In this document: one piece after another, positions 62,940-64,000 of the stretch | Layout of the letters: every line of letters begins with the position of its first letter | How positions within the stretch are numbered: the first letter of the stretch is position 1 | Origin: Planotetraspora mira | GTDB taxonomy: Bacteria > Actinomycetota > Actinomycetes > Streptosporangiales > Streptosporangiaceae | Length of the DNA: 64,000 nucleotides | Direction: 5' to 3' | Assembly: GCF_016863275.1 (NCBI RefSeq) | Contig: NZ_BOOO01000016.1 | Coordinates: 248,001 to 312,000, forward strand | Translations under genes and position numbers: made by a program | The notes under the pieces: generated by a model | Database searches by the model: none | What the model saw: the letters and a program-made list of their open reading frames with translations, nothing else | Told to the model about the DNA's origin: nothing

Positions 62940-64000
62940 GTGGACGACGTACTTACGGTCAAGATCGACAGACACGGGCTCTCTCGATCCCCCGGAGCCG
63001 AGCCGCTCCGAGCGGGCGATCCGCCGGTCATCGGCCCCTACCGGCTGCTGGGGAGACTCGGCGAAGGCGGAATGGGAACCGTCTACCTCGCCACCGCCCC
63101 CACAGGCCGGGTGGTCGCGGTGAAGGTGGTGAAGGCCGAGTTCACCCAGGACGAGAACTTCGCCGCCAGGTTCCACGCGGAGGTGGACAACGCCAGGAGA
63201 GTCGCCTCGTTCTGCACGGCCCAGGTGCTGGACAACGGCGACGCCGAGGACGGCCGGCCGTACATGGTCACCGAGTACATCGCCGGAGTGCCGCTGTCGC
63301 GGCAGATCGCGACGTACGGCCCGCTGGAGCCGGGGGCGCTCACCGGGGTCGCGCTCGGCGTCGCGGCCGCGCTGGCCGCCATCCATGTCGCGGGGCTCGT
63401 CCATCGTGACCTCAAGCCGGCGAACGTGATGCTCTCCATGTCCGGGCCACGGGTGATCGATTTCGGGATCGCCCGGGCACTCGACGCCACGCAGGGCTTC
63501 ACCCGGGCGGGCGAACTGCTCGGCAGCCCGGGATGGTGGGCTCCCGAGCAGGTCCGCGGCGAGGAGGTGACCCCGGCGACGGACATCTTCGCGTGGGGCT
63601 GCCTGGTGGCCTACGCGGGAAGCGGCCGCCGTCCCTACGGTTTCGGTGACGCGCCGGCGCTGGCCGCCCGCGTCCTCAACACTTCGCCAGATCTGGGGTC
63701 CCTGCCTGCCCCGTTGGACGAACTCGTCCGCCGCACCACCCATCTCGACGCCTCGCGCCGGCCCACCGCACAGGACCTGCTCATCGCGCTCGTCGGCGGG
63801 GTCGCGCCCGCCCTTTCCCCGATGGACGCAGAGGCGTCGGCCGCCGAAATGACGGTCACGGAGGCGCTGGTCACGGGAGTGTGGGCAGGCGCGTGGGAGC
63901 CCCCGCCCAGCGTGACATCACAACCCGACGCCGCGCAGGTCCTGGGCCCGCCCTCCGTCGATGCGGTGACGGTCGGCGCCCCCTCCGTTCCCAGCGCGCC
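62940..64000 (+). CDS. Ser/Thr protein kinase, cut by window end
   Basis: The frame is open from GTG 62940 ([13 protein letters not shown]) to the end, at least 353 codons. The kinase domain has [48 protein letters not shown] and [11 protein letters not shown], and is a close paralogue of the kinase at 58791-60248. The remainder, including any membrane segment, lies beyond the window. It is divergent from rsmA. Confidence 0.92.
   Translation, partial: MDDVLTVKIDRHGLSRSPGAEPLRAGDPPVIGPYRLLGRLGEGGMGTVYLATAPTGRVVAVKVVKAEFTQDENFAARFHAEVDNARRVASFCTAQVLDNGDAEDGRPYMVTEYIAGVPLSRQIATYGPLEPGALTGVALGVAAALAAIHVAGLVHRDLKPANVMLSMSGPRVIDFGIARALDATQGFTRAGELLGSPGWWAPEQVRGEEVTPATDIFAWGCLVAYAGSGRRPYGFGDAPALAARVLNTSPDLGSLPAPLDELVRRTTHLDASRRPTAQDLLIALVGGVAPALSPMDAEASAAEMTVTEALVTGVWAGAWEPPPSVTSQPDAAQVLGPPSVDAVTVGAPSVPSA

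Overview
The window is about 64 kb of very GC-rich actinobacterial chromosome. GTG and TTG starts are frequent, 1- to 4-base overlaps between neighbouring genes are common, and the gene blocks (glmU-prs-rplY-pth, mfd, mazG-eno-ftsB-DUF501-ppx, rsmA-ispE) are typical of filamentous actinomycetes. A streptosporangial or Streptomyces-like organism is the best guess; genus cannot be told from the sequence alone.

Layout. (1) 1-5.6 kb: a lower-GC accessory island bounded by a 74-bp direct repeat (57-130 and 5523-5596) that includes the 3' part of a tRNA gene. The island holds a small membrane protein, an HTH/ImmA-IrrE peptidase plus PIN-like (DUF4411-type) gene pair, a DUF6602-type putative nuclease, a broken HAD phosphatase gene and a pair of structured non-coding repeats. 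No integrase is visible. The tRNA at its right edge has anticodon UAA in a class I cloverleaf, which is odd. (2) 5.6-21 kb: housekeeping genes, namely a peptide-deformylase-like gene with an altered catalytic motif, an ACT protein, a type II NADH dehydrogenase under two Rex-type operators, a family 5 uracil-DNA glycosylase, a P450, a PadR/HAAS pair, ppx, DUF501, ftsB, eno, mazG, a SurA-like lipoprotein and mfd. (3) 21-24 kb: a methyltransferase, a SigE-type ECF sigma factor and its partner membrane protein. (4) 23.7-40.7 kb: a large locus that looks like the biosynthesis of a sulfated extracellular polysaccharide. It combines sulfate activation (cysN, cysD, an APS kinase fused to a degenerate sulfurylase domain), PAP removal (cysQ), three sulfotransferases, Wzz/Wzy/Wzx-type polymer genes, two glycosyltransferases, a polyprenyl-phosphate sugar transferase, a kinase-like protein and a GH26 lipoprotein. 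(5) 40.8-46 kb: exonuclease, pth, rplY, prs, glmU, tRNA-Gln. (6) 46-55.7 kb: an acyl desaturase with a TetR regulator carrying a long charged helix, a polyphosphate group (ppk, NUDIX/phosphohistidine phosphatase, CYTH-CHAD), a divergent tam/tamR pair and a secreted alpha-carbonic anhydrase. (7) 55.9-64 kb: an ABC-F ATPase, ispE, a Ser/Thr kinase with an FG-GAP protein, rsmA, and a second Ser/Thr kinase cut off by the window end.

The most unusual item is a pair of large mirror-symmetric arrays (16346-16685 and 55668-55910). Each is built from units of about 53 bp that begin GTGATCATGCACAGGTTCGT, pointing head to head around a central palindrome. They sit in two unrelated intergenic spots and share position-specific similarity, so they are two copies of one undescribed element. 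Next in interest are the putative sulfated-polysaccharide locus and the island-tRNA arrangement, in which island genes use the rare TTA codon beside a tRNA whose anticodon would read it.
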